Assembly (NCBI GenBank): GCA_017307505.1
Contig: JAFKEE010000016.1
Coordinates: 124,001 to 188,000 of the forward strand
Length of the DNA stretch: 64,000 bases
Direction of reading: 5' to 3'
Origin: Acidobacteriota bacterium
GTDB lineage: Bacteria > Acidobacteriota > Terriglobia > Bryobacterales > Bryobacteraceae
Positions 17,659-25,778 of the stretch are shown here, in pieces. The notes under the pieces are model-generated. The model saw only the letters and a program-made list of their open reading frames with translations. It had not been told where the DNA came from and made no database searches. Every line of letters starts with the position of its first letter. The first letter of the stretch is position 1. Position numbers and translations under genes: made by a program.

Positions 17659-18351
17659 ATGCTGCTCGAGTCACTCAGAGTTGAAGTCCTGGAAGCGAAC
17701 CTGGAGATCGTCCGGCGCGGACTGGTGATGTATACCTTTGGAAATGCAAGCGGTTTCTCACCCGCCGAAGGTCTCATGGCGATCAAACCGAGCGGCGTGC
17801 CCTTCGAAAAACTGCGGCCCGAGGACATGGTCGTCACCGACCTGGACGGCAAGATTGTTGAAGGCTCCCTCCGCCCCTCTTCCGATGTCGACACGCACCT
17901 GGAGATCTACCGTCACTTCCCGGGCGTGAAGGGCGTCGTCCATACCCACTCCACCTACGCTGTTGCCTGGGCGCAGGCCAAACGGGAGATCCCATGCTTC
18001 GGCACCACGCATGCCGACTACTTCTACGGTTCGGTCCCGGTGACCGCCCCGCTCTCCGACGAGGAGATCAAGACGAAGTACGAACTAAACACCGGCAAGG
18101 CAATCATCCGCCGCTTCGAGGGCATCGATCCACTCCAGCGGCCTGGAGTGCTCGTGTCCAGCCACGGGCCGTTCGCATGGGGTGCCTCGCCGGCCAAGGC
18201 CGCCATGAACGCGGTGCTGCTGGAAGAGATTGCCCGCATGGCCTCCATCACCGTCGGCCTGAATCCCGCGCTGACCGCGATCGGCCAGGCCCTGCACGAC
18301 GAGCATTTCCTCCGGAAACACGGGCCCGGCGCCACTTACGGCCAGAGCTAA
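17659..18351 (+). CDS. araD: L-ribulose-5-phosphate 4-epimerase (AraD), class II aldolase family
   Basis: 230 residues. Zinc-ligand histidines are seen in HTHSTYAVAWAQ and THADYFYG, and a later histidine in VSSHGPFAWG, as in AraD. It converts L-ribulose-5-phosphate to D-xylulose-5-phosphate, completing entry of arabinose/ribulose into the pentose phosphate pathway. GGAAGGAGGAG ends 7 bases before the ATG. Pairing with the divergent araB supports the assignment over other class II aldolases. Confidence 0.92.
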   Translation: MLLESLRVEVLEANLEIVRRGLVMYTFGNASGFSPAEGLMAIKPSGVPFEKLRPEDMVVTDLDGKIVEGSLRPSSDVDTHLEIYRHFPGVKGVVHTHSTYAVAWAQAKREIPCFGTTHADYFYGSVPVTAPLSDEEIKTKYELNTGKAIIRRFEGIDPLQRPGVLVSSHGPFAWGASPAKAAMNAVLLEEIARMASITVGLNPALTAIGQALHDEHFLRKHGPGATYGQS

Positions 18352-18382
18352 ATGCGGCGGGGCATAGACTGGATGTAGGCCC

Positions 18383-19072
18383 ATGCTCATCCAGTTCTCC
18401 GCACCAGAGGTCGCAAAGGCGGCAGTCTTCATCGCCGCGACCCTGTTTCCGATCGTCAACCCCCTGGGCGGAGCACCGATCTTTCTTACCCTGACGGGAG
18501 CGCACTCGCAGGAGGTGCAGCACCGCCTGGCGCGCAAGATCGCCATGAACAGCTTCGCCCTGCTGATGGCCTCGCTGTTCATTGGCGCGCAGGTGCTGGC
18601 CTTCTTCGGCATCTCCCTGCCCGCCGTCCAACTGGGCGGCGGAATCGTAGTGGCCGCGGCCGGGTGGGCGTTGCTGAACCAGCCCGACCGTCCCAACAAG
18701 GACCAGCAGAGTGTGACGGACGTCGATCTGCTGACGCGCTCGTTCTACCCGTTCACGTTGCCACTCACGGTGGGCCCGGGCTCCATTTCGGTGGCCATAA
18801 CGCTGGGCGCCAACCTGCCCAAGCGGCTGGACACCTCGTCGCTGCTGTCGCTGGAGGCGCTGGTGGCGTCGATCTTCGGCGCCGGATCCATCTGCGTCCT
18901 CATCTGGATCTGTTATGCCTCGGCCGAGCGGATGAGCCGCGCACTCGGCCCGACGGGGATGAGCGTCGTGATGCGATTGTCGAGCTTCATCCTCTTTTGT
19001 ATCGGCGTCCAAATCGCCTGGAACGGGCTGCAGGGCCTGGCCGGACCGCTGATCCACGGCACGGTCCGCTAG
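18383..19072 (+). CDS. MarC family integral membrane protein
   Basis: 229 residues with six predicted helices. The family's conserved starts are present: FIAATLFPIVNPLGGAPIFLTLTG and the helix-4 region PFTLPLTVGPGSISVAITLGA. MarC proteins are inner-membrane proteins of unknown transport function. The stop overlaps the convergent alpha/beta hydrolase gene by 4 bp. A TAGACT hexamer (18365-18370) upstream could be a -10 box, which would separate it from araD. Confidence 0.92.
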   Translation: MLIQFSAPEVAKAAVFIAATLFPIVNPLGGAPIFLTLTGAHSQEVQHRLARKIAMNSFALLMASLFIGAQVLAFFGISLPAVQLGGGIVVAAAGWALLNQPDRPNKDQQSVTDVDLLTRSFYPFTLPLTVGPGSISVAITLGANLPKRLDTSSLLSLEALVASIFGAGSICVLIWICYASAERMSRALGPTGMSVVMRLSSFILFCIGVQIAWNGLQGLAGPLIHGTVR

Positions 19073-20064
19073 GGCCGGCTGAGAAACTCCGCGACCGCGG
19101 CGTTCATCTTCGCCGCTTCACAGCCCGGGGCGCCGTGCCCGCACTCACCCGTCAAGCGCAGTACTTCAAAGCCCGCCAACTCCGCCAGCCGCAGAGCCGA
19201 TGCCGGGTTCACCATGTGATCCTGCAGCGCCACCACATCCAACACTTTGGCCTGCACCGCCGCGCCGGCCTGCTCCATGGACCCGCCGAACTTCCGCGAC
19301 ACGTCGTGGGCCATCATCGCCCGCAACTGGGCGGCCCAGTCGCGGGGATCCATGCCGGTCCGGGCGTTCTCTTCCAGACGGCTCTTCAGGGCCGGAAACT
19401 CGGCCGCGGCGGTTTTGGCGACCACATGCTCCGGCGTACTCAGGGCGAACTCGTGCATCGCCAGGACTGCCGGCATCGCGGTGCGCGGATCTCCACCTGC
19501 CTTCTGGACCGCTTCGATGGCTGAGAGTTCGGCCTGCCACAGGAGGAGGTCCGCCGAAGTCAGTTTGGCTGAGCCGACGATCGGCACCGCCCGCCGGAGG
19601 AAGGACGGATAAGCCACCAGCCACTCGAAGGTCTGCATGCCGCCCATGGAGATGCCCATGACGGCGTGCAGGCTCTTCACCCCCAGATGCTCGGTCAGCA
19701 ACCGGTATTCCGAGTTCACCATGTCGCCGATGGTGATGGCGGGAAACGGGCCCTGGGTGTTCGACGGCGAGCAGCTCACTCCGTTCCCGAGCGCATCCAC
19801 GGTGATGACGTAGAACCTGCCCGGGTCCACCATGCGGCCGGCGCCGATGAAGCCCGCCAGATCGGAGGACTTGCCGGAGAACCAGGTGGGCCAGAGGATC
19901 GCATTGGTGCCGCCCGCGTTGAGCTGGCCGTACGTTCGATACCCGATGCGGCACGAGGCCAGGGTCTGCCCGCTCTCCAGCTTCAGGTTCTTCAATTCGG
20001 CGAACTTCTGATTCGACTGCGCGAGCAATACCGGAGCCGCGAGCAACAGAAACAGTGACCTCAT
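19069..20064 (-). CDS. Exported alpha/beta hydrolase related to homoserine O-acetyltransferase
   Basis: 331 residues with a signal peptide (MRSLFLLLAAPVLLAQ). The alpha/beta hydrolase core follows: nucleophile elbow GISMGGMQ, acid in VVALQDHMVNP and histidine in GECGHGAPGCE. The region YRTYGQLNAGGTNAILWPTWFSG and DALGNGVSCSPSNTQGP resemble MetX-family acyltransferases. Export makes a biosynthetic MetX role unlikely; hydrolysis of an ester or polysaccharide acetyl group is possible. TATAAG (minus strand, 20074-20079) lies 10 bp before the ATG. Confidence 0.88.
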   Translation of the reverse strand: MRSLFLLLAAPVLLAQSNQKFAELKNLKLESGQTLASCRIGYRTYGQLNAGGTNAILWPTWFSGKSSDLAGFIGAGRMVDPGRFYVITVDALGNGVSCSPSNTQGPFPAITIGDMVNSEYRLLTEHLGVKSLHAVMGISMGGMQTFEWLVAYPSFLRRAVPIVGSAKLTSADLLLWQAELSAIEAVQKAGGDPRTAMPAVLAMHEFALSTPEHVVAKTAAAEFPALKSRLEENARTGMDPRDWAAQLRAMMAHDVSRKFGGSMEQAGAAVQAKVLDVVALQDHMVNPASALRLAELAGFEVLRLTGECGHGAPGCEAAKMNAAVAEFLSRP

Positions 20065-20140
20065 GGGCTTGAGCTTATACCATGGCTGGAGTCTTCGGGC
20101 ACTTCGTCTACACTAGGTTTGAGTCGAAAGGAAGGGTGTT

Positions 20141-21880
20141 GTGCCAGGGGGCAAGTGGCGGCTGATCACAGCGGTTCTGTTCATCGCGATGGCCGCGACC
20201 GTCTTCACTTTCGCTCTGGGCGAAACGCGCATCATCCGGCTGCTGCACCTGAAATCGGGCGACCTTTACTTTGTGGCCGCCCAGCCCGAGCAGCCCCGGG
20301 ACATCGTTCTCATCGTCGTCGACCAGAAGTCACTGGACCGCTTTCCGGAGCCGCTGCTGCTCTGGCACGGCTATTATGCCGAGGCGATCGAGGCCGCTGC
20401 CGCTGCCGGCGCCAAGGTTCTGGGCCTTGACGTCGCCTTCCCCATTCCCGTGAACCAGTGGGCCGCCGGGTTTGACGAGCGGATGGCGCAGGCTGTCATT
20501 TCCACCTCCGCGCAGATGCCGGTGATGTGCGGATATGCCGCCAGTACGCTGTCGCAGCAGCGGAAGTGGCCGGTGCCGATGAATATGGCCGCCGCGGCCC
20601 TGGGCCAGACCGCGTATGTGAACCTGCGAGCCGACGAGGATGACTTCATCCGGTCGATTGAGCTGGTGGAAGCCGAAGGGTCGCGGAGCATGTCGCTGGC
20701 GGTGTCGGAGCGGTTCCTGGGGCACCCGGTTTCCTATCCGCAGCACAACATGTTGATCCACTATGTCGGGCCGGCGGGAACGTTCCCGCGCGTATCGCTT
20801 TGTGACTTCATCGACGCGGCGCGCGCGGGCCGCCGGCAGCAGTTGCGGGACTGGGTGGGCGGCAAGGCGGTGTTGCTGGGTCCGGACCTGATTACCGACC
20901 GCCACGCCACTCCGTTCTATGCATTTCGCGCCGGCACGCCCGCCAATACGGCAGGCGTCGAGATCCACGCTAACGCGGTGTGGACTCTGTTGAGCGGCCG
21001 CCACATCACACCTCTGAGCCTGGCTTCCAAGTTTGCGATCACCATCGGTGTGAGTCTGGCCGCCGCGCTGATCACCTTGCTGGTGGCCGGCTGGCCGCTG
21101 TTCGGCTATCTGGTTCTGCTGGCCGCCTTCAGCACCAGCATCGGGTTTGTGCTCTTTGGGCGCGGATGGCTGCTCGCCCCTTCGGAGATCCTGCTGCCAC
21201 TGCTCATTTCAGGTCTGCTCTCCCTGGTTTTCGGCTACTTCTTCGCGGCCCGCGGCCGCGACACCTACCGCAATGCGGTGCGGGTGTTTGTCGGCAAGCA
21301 GGTGGCCGAGGCGCTGGACGCTTCGGGCACGATTGCCCTCACGGGCCGGCGCGAGGCGGTCACTATTCTGTTCACTGACATCCGGGGCTTCACTGCCTGG
21401 TGCGATGCCCAGGAACCGGAGACGGTGGTGGCGCGATTGAACGAGTACTTCGCCGTGATGACGGCGTGCATTGTCCGTCACGGGGGCCAGGTGAACAAAT
21501 TCATCGGCGACGGGATCATGGCCATTTTCAGCGATGCCGAAGGAGCCGCGCTGGGCGACCACGCGCTGCGGGCCGTCCGCTGTGCCGTCGAGATGGTGGG
21601 CCAGCCGCTGGAGTTCCGCACGGGCGCCGGCATCCACACCGGCGACGCCATCGTCGGCAACGTCGGCTCAGGCGATAAGATGGATTACACGGCTCTGGGT
21701 GACACGGTCAATCTGGCTGCCCGGCTTGAGGGCTTGAACAAAGAGTTCCAAACGCGCATTCTCATGAGTGCGGCTACCTGGGACCGAGTGAAAGGCTCCA
21801 TCGAGGCGCGGCGTCTGGGCCAGGTTTCCGTCAGGGGCAAGAGCGTGGAACAGTCGATCTACACCGTTGCGGAGGTTTGA
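20141..21880 (+). CDS. CHASE2-domain membrane adenylate cyclase (class III)
   Basis: 579 residues from a GTG start with AAGGAAGGG upstream. It has one N-terminal membrane helix and an extracytoplasmic CHASE2 sensor (about 30-310, starting DIVLIVVDQKSLDRFP). Two or three helices (about 310-380) then lead to a class III cyclase domain. Both metal aspartates are present (FTDIRGF, IGDGIMAIF), as is DYTALGDTVNLAARLEG with the transition-state Asn/Arg pair. NKFIGD lysine and DYTALGD aspartate favour ATP over GTP. The signal sensed is unknown. The next gene starts 1 bp after its stop. Confidence 0.94.
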   Translation: MPGGKWRLITAVLFIAMAATVFTFALGETRIIRLLHLKSGDLYFVAAQPEQPRDIVLIVVDQKSLDRFPEPLLLWHGYYAEAIEAAAAAGAKVLGLDVAFPIPVNQWAAGFDERMAQAVISTSAQMPVMCGYAASTLSQQRKWPVPMNMAAAALGQTAYVNLRADEDDFIRSIELVEAEGSRSMSLAVSERFLGHPVSYPQHNMLIHYVGPAGTFPRVSLCDFIDAARAGRRQQLRDWVGGKAVLLGPDLITDRHATPFYAFRAGTPANTAGVEIHANAVWTLLSGRHITPLSLASKFAITIGVSLAAALITLLVAGWPLFGYLVLLAAFSTSIGFVLFGRGWLLAPSEILLPLLISGLLSLVFGYFFAARGRDTYRNAVRVFVGKQVAEALDASGTIALTGRREAVTILFTDIRGFTAWCDAQEPETVVARLNEYFAVMTACIVRHGGQVNKFIGDGIMAIFSDAEGAALGDHALRAVRCAVEMVGQPLEFRTGAGIHTGDAIVGNVGSGDKMDYTALGDTVNLAARLEGLNKEFQTRILMSAATWDRVKGSIEARRLGQVSVRGKSVEQSIYTVAEV

Positions 21881-21881
21881 G

Positions 21882-22553
21882 ATGCAAGGCAGTTGTTTGG
21901 CATGGGCATCCCTGGTATTGCTGTTGCCGGTGTTGCCGGCCCAGGTCAGAAAGACGCAACCCGTGGGCCTGGTGATGGGCGCCGGAGCGACGGTGGCGCG
22001 CGGCAAGGCGCCCGCGGCGGCTGTGAAGCCGGGTGAGATCCTGTTTGCCGGCGACGTGTTGAAGGCCGGCGCTGCTTCGTCGGCGGCGTTCCTGTTCTGT
22101 CCGGAGAAGTACTCGGCGGCACTTTCGGCCAACGGGGAGGCCGCGTTGACGGAGTCGCAGGTGCAGGTGAAGGCCGGGGAACTGGTGGGCCGGAAGAGCG
22201 TGGCGGCGTGCTATCTGCCGGAGGTCCAGAAGCTCTCGGTGGCGAGCCAGCAGCACTATGGAGTGATGTTGACGCGCGGCAGCGGAGCAGCCGCACCCAA
22301 GGGTACGCTGGCGGACCGCATCAAGGCACTGTCCGAGGAGAAGCGGAAGGAACTGGAAGCGGTGCTGGCCTCGGCAGCGGGCTCGGACACGGCGGCGGTG
22401 GTTTCGCGCGCCACGGCGCTGGAGAAAGCGGGTCTTTCCTACGACGCCGGTGAGCTCTACCGGGAAGTGGCGAAGCAGTGGCCCGAAGCGGCCTGGGTGA
22501 AGAAGAAGATCGTGGAGATCGAGGATGTGCTGCTGAAGCAGCAGGCCCACTAG
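21882..22553 (+). CDS. Exported FecR-like protein paired with the adenylate cyclase
   Basis: 223 residues from ATG 21882, with GGAGG overlapping the end of the cyclase gene. A signal peptide is followed by a FecR-like beta segment (residues about 30-95, GATVARGK...LFAGDVLKAGAASSAAFLF...AALTESQVQVKAGEL). The C-terminal half is alpha-helical with TPR-like character (RATALEKAGLSYDAGELYREVAKQWPEA). CHASE2 cyclases and FecR-domain proteins are often neighbours, so a role in delivering the envelope signal to the cyclase is plausible inference. The 3' end overlaps the convergent reading frame by 233 bp. Confidence 0.85.
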   Translation: MQGSCLAWASLVLLLPVLPAQVRKTQPVGLVMGAGATVARGKAPAAAVKPGEILFAGDVLKAGAASSAAFLFCPEKYSAALSANGEAALTESQVQVKAGELVGRKSVAACYLPEVQKLSVASQQHYGVMLTRGSGAAAPKGTLADRIKALSEEKRKELEAVLASAAGSDTAAVVSRATALEKAGLSYDAGELYREVAKQWPEAAWVKKKIVEIEDVLLKQQAH

Positions 22554-23502
22554 GAGCGGGGCCCGCGCCGGGTCTCGCGGGTTCGTTCTGTTTATTTTCC
22601 ACCGACATTTGGTGCGCCGGCCTGGTGGCTTCGGGGCTGGACTCGCGTGACGTCTCCGTCGAATGAGCGGCTGCCCGGGGCCGGGTTGCGGCCTTGGCTT
22701 CGTTTTGTCCGTGCGTTGGATTCCCGGGAGGAGGGCCCGATGAGGGGCCGGAGTCCTGGTGGAGCCGCGGACCGGCCGGGCCTTGCAGCGGGCCGGAGGG
22801 GCAATGGGGGTAGAGCCGGTAGCGGCCTCGGATTGGGCCCACGGGCGGCACGGGTCCGACAGCGGAGACCGCCGGTACCGGCGGCACCGGGCGCACGGCG
22901 CCACCCGATTGATTGAGCAGTTCGCCCAGGTGGGTTCGATTCCAGGAGATCACGAAGGAGCCATCGGGCTGCAGGGCGGTCGCGTCGAAGGATGCGCCGG
23001 CGGCCATGACCTTCACGACTTCCGTAGCGGGGGCACAGGCGGCCCCGGCGATGGCGGCCAGTTGCCGTTCCACCTGCAAGATGCGGCGCGCGATCCAGTG
23101 GTAGTAGGTCTTGAGCGCCTTGACGAAAGACAGTTGATGGGCGACGAAGCGGGCGGCTTCCTCGCGATCGCCGCCGGTTTCGGCGCAGGCGGTGTCGAAC
23201 AGGGTGCGCTCGAGGGCGCGCCAGCGGATCTCGTGCGCCTGGAGCATGCAGCGGTTGATGAGCAGGATGCGGGCTTGTTCGGTGGGGCAGGAGGCGGTGC
23301 GGTGGAGCGCTTCCTGGAACCATTCGACGGCGAACTGCCTGGGGAGGTCGTGGTGGATAGGGCAGGGTGGCGCCTTGCGGGCGTTCTGGGAGGATACGCG
23401 TTTGCCGGATTCGGTGCGGGGTCCGGTGGAGCGGCGGGCGTTGGCGCGGTTGGCGGCCAGGCGGCGCGGGGAGACGGCGGGTTGTGGGGTGGCGGCTGAC
23501 AT
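22321..23502 (-). CDS. Hypothetical protein with ANAR-STGPRT motif, 3' end uncertain
   Basis: The reading frame gives 393 residues. Near the N-terminus is RRLAANRANARRSTGPRTES followed by GKRVSSQNARK, a motif seen in many multi-copy hypothetical proteins of acidobacteria and other bacteria. A helical region follows (about 60-165). From about residue 230 the sequence becomes Pro/Arg/Ser-rich low complexity. The last 78 or so codons are antisense to the FecR-like gene. The true gene may end earlier, with a lost stop, or the tail may be degenerate. It follows the 168-residue gene by 2 bp. Function unknown. Confidence 0.6.
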   Translation of the reverse strand: MSAATPQPAVSPRRLAANRANARRSTGPRTESGKRVSSQNARKAPPCPIHHDLPRQFAVEWFQEALHRTASCPTEQARILLINRCMLQAHEIRWRALERTLFDTACAETGGDREEAARFVAHQLSFVKALKTYYHWIARRILQVERQLAAIAGAACAPATEVVKVMAAGASFDATALQPDGSFVISWNRTHLGELLNQSGGAVRPVPPVPAVSAVGPVPPVGPIRGRYRLYPHCPSGPLQGPAGPRLHQDSGPSSGPPPGNPTHGQNEAKAATRPRAAAHSTETSRESSPEATRPAHQMSVENKQNEPARPGAGPAPSGPAASAAHPRSPRSSSSPRPLRATASPLPGRAHRRRRKDPLSPAPWRAKPPPPCPSPLPRPAPLPVPSASPRTVP

Positions 23503-23504
23503 GG

Positions 23505-24011
23505 CTAGCGTCCCTGGTTGGCTTCCTTTTTTGCGGCGATGACGCGGCGGCGGCGGGCCTTGGTGAGACGGTCGGCATTGGCGCGGGTGGAGCGGTGGAT
23601 GTGGTCGTGGAGCTGGTCCAAGGTGGCCAGGGTGGTGAGTTCGGTGGGGGCGAGGGGATAGAACGCCTGAAGGAGCCTCCGGGCTGGGGTGGCGGCGGGA
23701 TCGCCGGGGACGAAGTGGTGCCACGTTTCGCGGAGGCCCGCGTCGAGGAGGCCGCTTTCGACGGCGTGATAGCGTTTCCGGCTCCAGAGGTTGGCGGCGA
23801 GGGCATTGGCGACGATCTGTTCGTGGAGGGAGTGGGGCTGGAACTCCTGGAGTATGTCGTCGTAGTAGCCGTGGAAGCGGGCGGGGTCTTCGTAGGAACA
23901 CACTCCGGCCTCGGCGGCGGAGAGGAGGCTGAGCTGGTCATCCGTGATCCGGATGTTGCGAGCGAGGGCGGCAGCGGCGCTCGCGTCGCATCGGGCAGTC
24001 GCGTTCTTCAT
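23505..24011 (-). CDS. Hypothetical helical protein, partner of the ANAR-STGPRT protein
   Basis: 168 residues from ATG 24011; a start at 24038 is also possible. It is helical, with IRITDDQLSLLSAAEAGVCS, YEDPARFHGYYDDILQEFQP and HSLHEQIVANALAANLWSRK. The last stretch is similar in layout to a stretch of the next gene (both describe a helix pair around WxR/K-R), suggesting the two genes are diverged relatives. I do not recognise a family. Gene spacing of 2 bp to the next gene argues for a two-gene unit, possibly of mobile origin given the repeats just upstream. Confidence 0.72.
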   Translation of the reverse strand: MKNATARCDASAAAALARNIRITDDQLSLLSAAEAGVCSYEDPARFHGYYDDILQEFQPHSLHEQIVANALAANLWSRKRYHAVESGLLDAGLRETWHHFVPGDPAATPARRLLQAFYPLAPTELTTLATLDQLHDHIHRSTRANADRLTKARRRRVIAAKKEANQGR

Positions 24012-24225
24012 AGTTCGTGCTTCGGGGCGATGATACATACGGGGTGGGCGGTGGAGCTGTTGAGGCGTCGATCAAGTTATTGAAAGGATGGGAGAAGAAA
24101 AATTTGCTCGGGGTCATACCGCTTTTTGTTCGCCCTGTGGTTTTGGGGAGAAGTGGGGTGTGGGTGGTGGGATATCGCGAGCAGGAGAGGGGACCGATGA
24201 ATCAAAGCGCCAAGGTAGACACGCT

Positions 24226-24320
24226 AGGGACAGGGGCCCGCTTACTGACGTGCGCGGTTCGCAGGCCTTGGCGGGCCGTGGCCCGCTCCTTACCAGTCGC
24301 GGTTCGCAGCGGGGTGGGGG
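24226..24320. repeat. Direct repeat copy 1 (about 95 bp)
   Basis: This copy aligns without gaps to 24406-24500 at an exact 180-bp offset. Inside it are two related 28-base sub-units, 24237-24264 and 24282-24309, both starting CCCGCT and ending CGCGGTTCGCAG. The enclosing stretch 24012-24506 (495 bp) has no convincing gene. Confidence 0.85.
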
Positions 24321-24405
24321 TTGCTCACTGGCGGTCGTGGTTGGTTGTGGATACTTTCGCTTTTGCCACTCGGAGGGCGCTGGGGGACTCCGTGGTTGAC
24401 GCGCA

Positions 24406-24500
24406 GGGAACAGGCGCCCGCTTACTAACGTGCGCGGTTCGCAGTCCTTGGCGAGGTGGGGGCCGCTGCTTACCAGTCGCGGCTCGCAGCGGGGGGTGGG
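24406..24500. repeat. Direct repeat copy 2 (about 95 bp)
   Basis: Second copy, 180 bp after the first. Differences are scattered substitutions only (for example CTTACTGACG versus CTTACTAACG). It ends 6 bp before the stop codon of the DUF1080 gene, so it could contribute to a 3' RNA structure. Short interspersed repeats of this kind are common in acidobacterial genomes, but I cannot name the family. Confidence 0.85.
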
Positions 24501-24506
24501 CGGGGG

Positions 24507-25223
24507 CTACTTGATCTCGCGGATGCGGATGTTGCGGAACATGACGAAGGTGAACTGGTCGTGGAGCTGGAGGCCGATGGGGCCGGTTTTCGAACGGGCC
24601 GGGTCTCCGGCATATTCGGCTACCACTTCCCCATTCACTTTGACGCGGATCAGGTTGGTTCGCGACTCGATGTCCATGGAGTTCCACTCGTCCCGTTTGT
24701 GCACCCCCTTCTTCGCCGGCACGAAGGTGTAAATGCTGCCGGTGGGGTACTTGTCAGAATCGCCATCCATGAGCTGGATCTCGTAGCCGATGTGTGCCGG
24801 CGTGCCCTTGAGTTGGGTCTGCAGGGGCGGATCCGCAGCGCCGGCGTCCCCGATGGCGTAATGGGCCCGGGAGACGTCCCGGATCGAGATGCCGCTGTTT
24901 GTGCGCGCCGGCAGGAAGTACTCGACATGCAGGTCGAACTGGCCGTATGTCGCGGAGGTGTAGAGCCACGCCTGGCGGTAGAGCCACGACTCATACTGCT
25001 TGCTGTCGATGGGCCACGGCTTGCCAAACGGAGATTCGGGTTTGTCATGCCGCCGCTGGCCCAGCAGCGAGCCGTCCGGCATCACCGTCCAGACACCTTC
25101 CCCGCGGGCCTGCCAGCCGTCCAGATTCTTTCCATTCAACAGCGGACGCCAGTCCTGGGCCGGCACGGCGGGAATCAGCCCGAGGGCGGAGACCAGGAGG
25201 GAGAAAAGAGCAACATTGCGCAC
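24507..25223 (-). CDS. Exported DUF1080 (3-keto-disaccharide hydrolase-like) protein
   Basis: 238 residues with a signal peptide. The DUF1080 jelly-roll fold is recognised by WRPLLNGKNLDGWQARGEGVW near residue 25, SGISIRDVS mid-protein and a C-terminal FVMFRNIRIREI strand. Members hydrolyse 3-keto-glycosides formed by Gfo/Idh-type dehydrogenases, or bind sugars. It is separated from the seven-gene cluster upstream by 66 bp on the same strand and could be co-transcribed. A Gfo/Idh protein, a possible generator of keto-sugars, is encoded at 35298. Confidence 0.92.
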   Translation of the reverse strand: MRNVALFSLLVSALGLIPAVPAQDWRPLLNGKNLDGWQARGEGVWTVMPDGSLLGQRRHDKPESPFGKPWPIDSKQYESWLYRQAWLYTSATYGQFDLHVEYFLPARTNSGISIRDVSRAHYAIGDAGAADPPLQTQLKGTPAHIGYEIQLMDGDSDKYPTGSIYTFVPAKKGVHKRDEWNSMDIESRTNLIRVKVNGEVVAEYAGDPARSKTGPIGLQLHDQFTFVMFRNIRIREIK

Positions 25224-25289
25224 CTCTCCATTGTCGCGCCTCGGCGACCACGCCGGACACGGTTGATCTACTAAAGATGGAAGCCTGGG

Positions 25290-25778
25290 CTACTCGGCCG
25301 AAGGCTTGCGAAAGACCGCGAGGGCTTCGATCTCGATGAGCAGGTCCGGCCGGCACAGGATGGCCTGGATGCCCGTGGATGCAGGCAGAGGGTCGAGCCC
25401 CTGCTCGGCGAAGAAGGCGGTGCGCTCTTCGTTGAAGGCCTCGTAGTCGCGCTCGATGTCGCGCAGGTAGCACGTGGTGCGGACGATGTCCTTCCAGGTG
25501 GCGCCTTCGCTCTCAAGCAGGCCGGTGATGTTCTGGTAGGTCCGCCGCTGCTGCGCGCGGAAGTCGCCCACATGGACCGTTTTGCCGTGCTCGTCGATGC
25601 TGGCCGTGCCCGAAATCAACAGCACCGCGATGTTGCCGAAGTCCAGGCGGAGGCCCCGCGAGAATGAGCTGGGCTTGGCGTATGCATACGCCTCGTTCAG
25701 CACATTGTGGTTCGTGATCTTCTTCTTTTCGATGCTTGTGGCGCTGGCGATCTCGGCCAGGGCGTCGTCGAGTGTCAT
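25290..25778 (-). CDS. Rid (YjgF/UK114) superfamily protein lacking the usual catalytic arginine
   Basis: 162 residues from ATG 25778, which overlaps the stop of the binding-protein gene by 4 bp; GGAGG lies upstream. The Rid fold is shown by AVLLISGTASIDEHGKTVHVGDFRAQ and VRTTCYLRDIERDYEAFNEE. The C-terminal strand reads LLIEIEALAVF. In RidA enzymes the imine/enamine-deaminating arginine sits in a PAR motif. Here the equivalent block is PASTGIQA, so deaminase activity is doubtful and a binding or other lyase role is possible. It is the last gene of the redox/binding-protein operon. Confidence 0.87.
   Translation of the reverse strand: MTLDDALAEIASATSIEKKKITNHNVLNEAYAYAKPSSFSRGLRLDFGNIAVLLISGTASIDEHGKTVHVGDFRAQQRRTYQNITGLLESEGATWKDIVRTTCYLRDIERDYEAFNEERTAFFAEQGLDPLPASTGIQAILCRPDLLIEIEALAVFRKPSAE

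Noticed and set aside
22592-23941. Second minus-strand frame over the ANAR-STGPRT gene
   Set aside because: Pro/Arg/Ser-rich with no motif; the other frame carries the recognisable motif and a start 2 bp after the upstream gene.
24226-24500. Possible CRISPR array
   Set aside because: Only two long copies with 85 bp between and internal sub-repeats; no regular short repeat-spacer pattern and no cas genes in the window.
24017-24514. 165-codon plus-strand frame across the repeats
   Set aside because: Its repeated LLTCAVR-type peptides simply reflect the DNA repeat; no ribosome site or family match.
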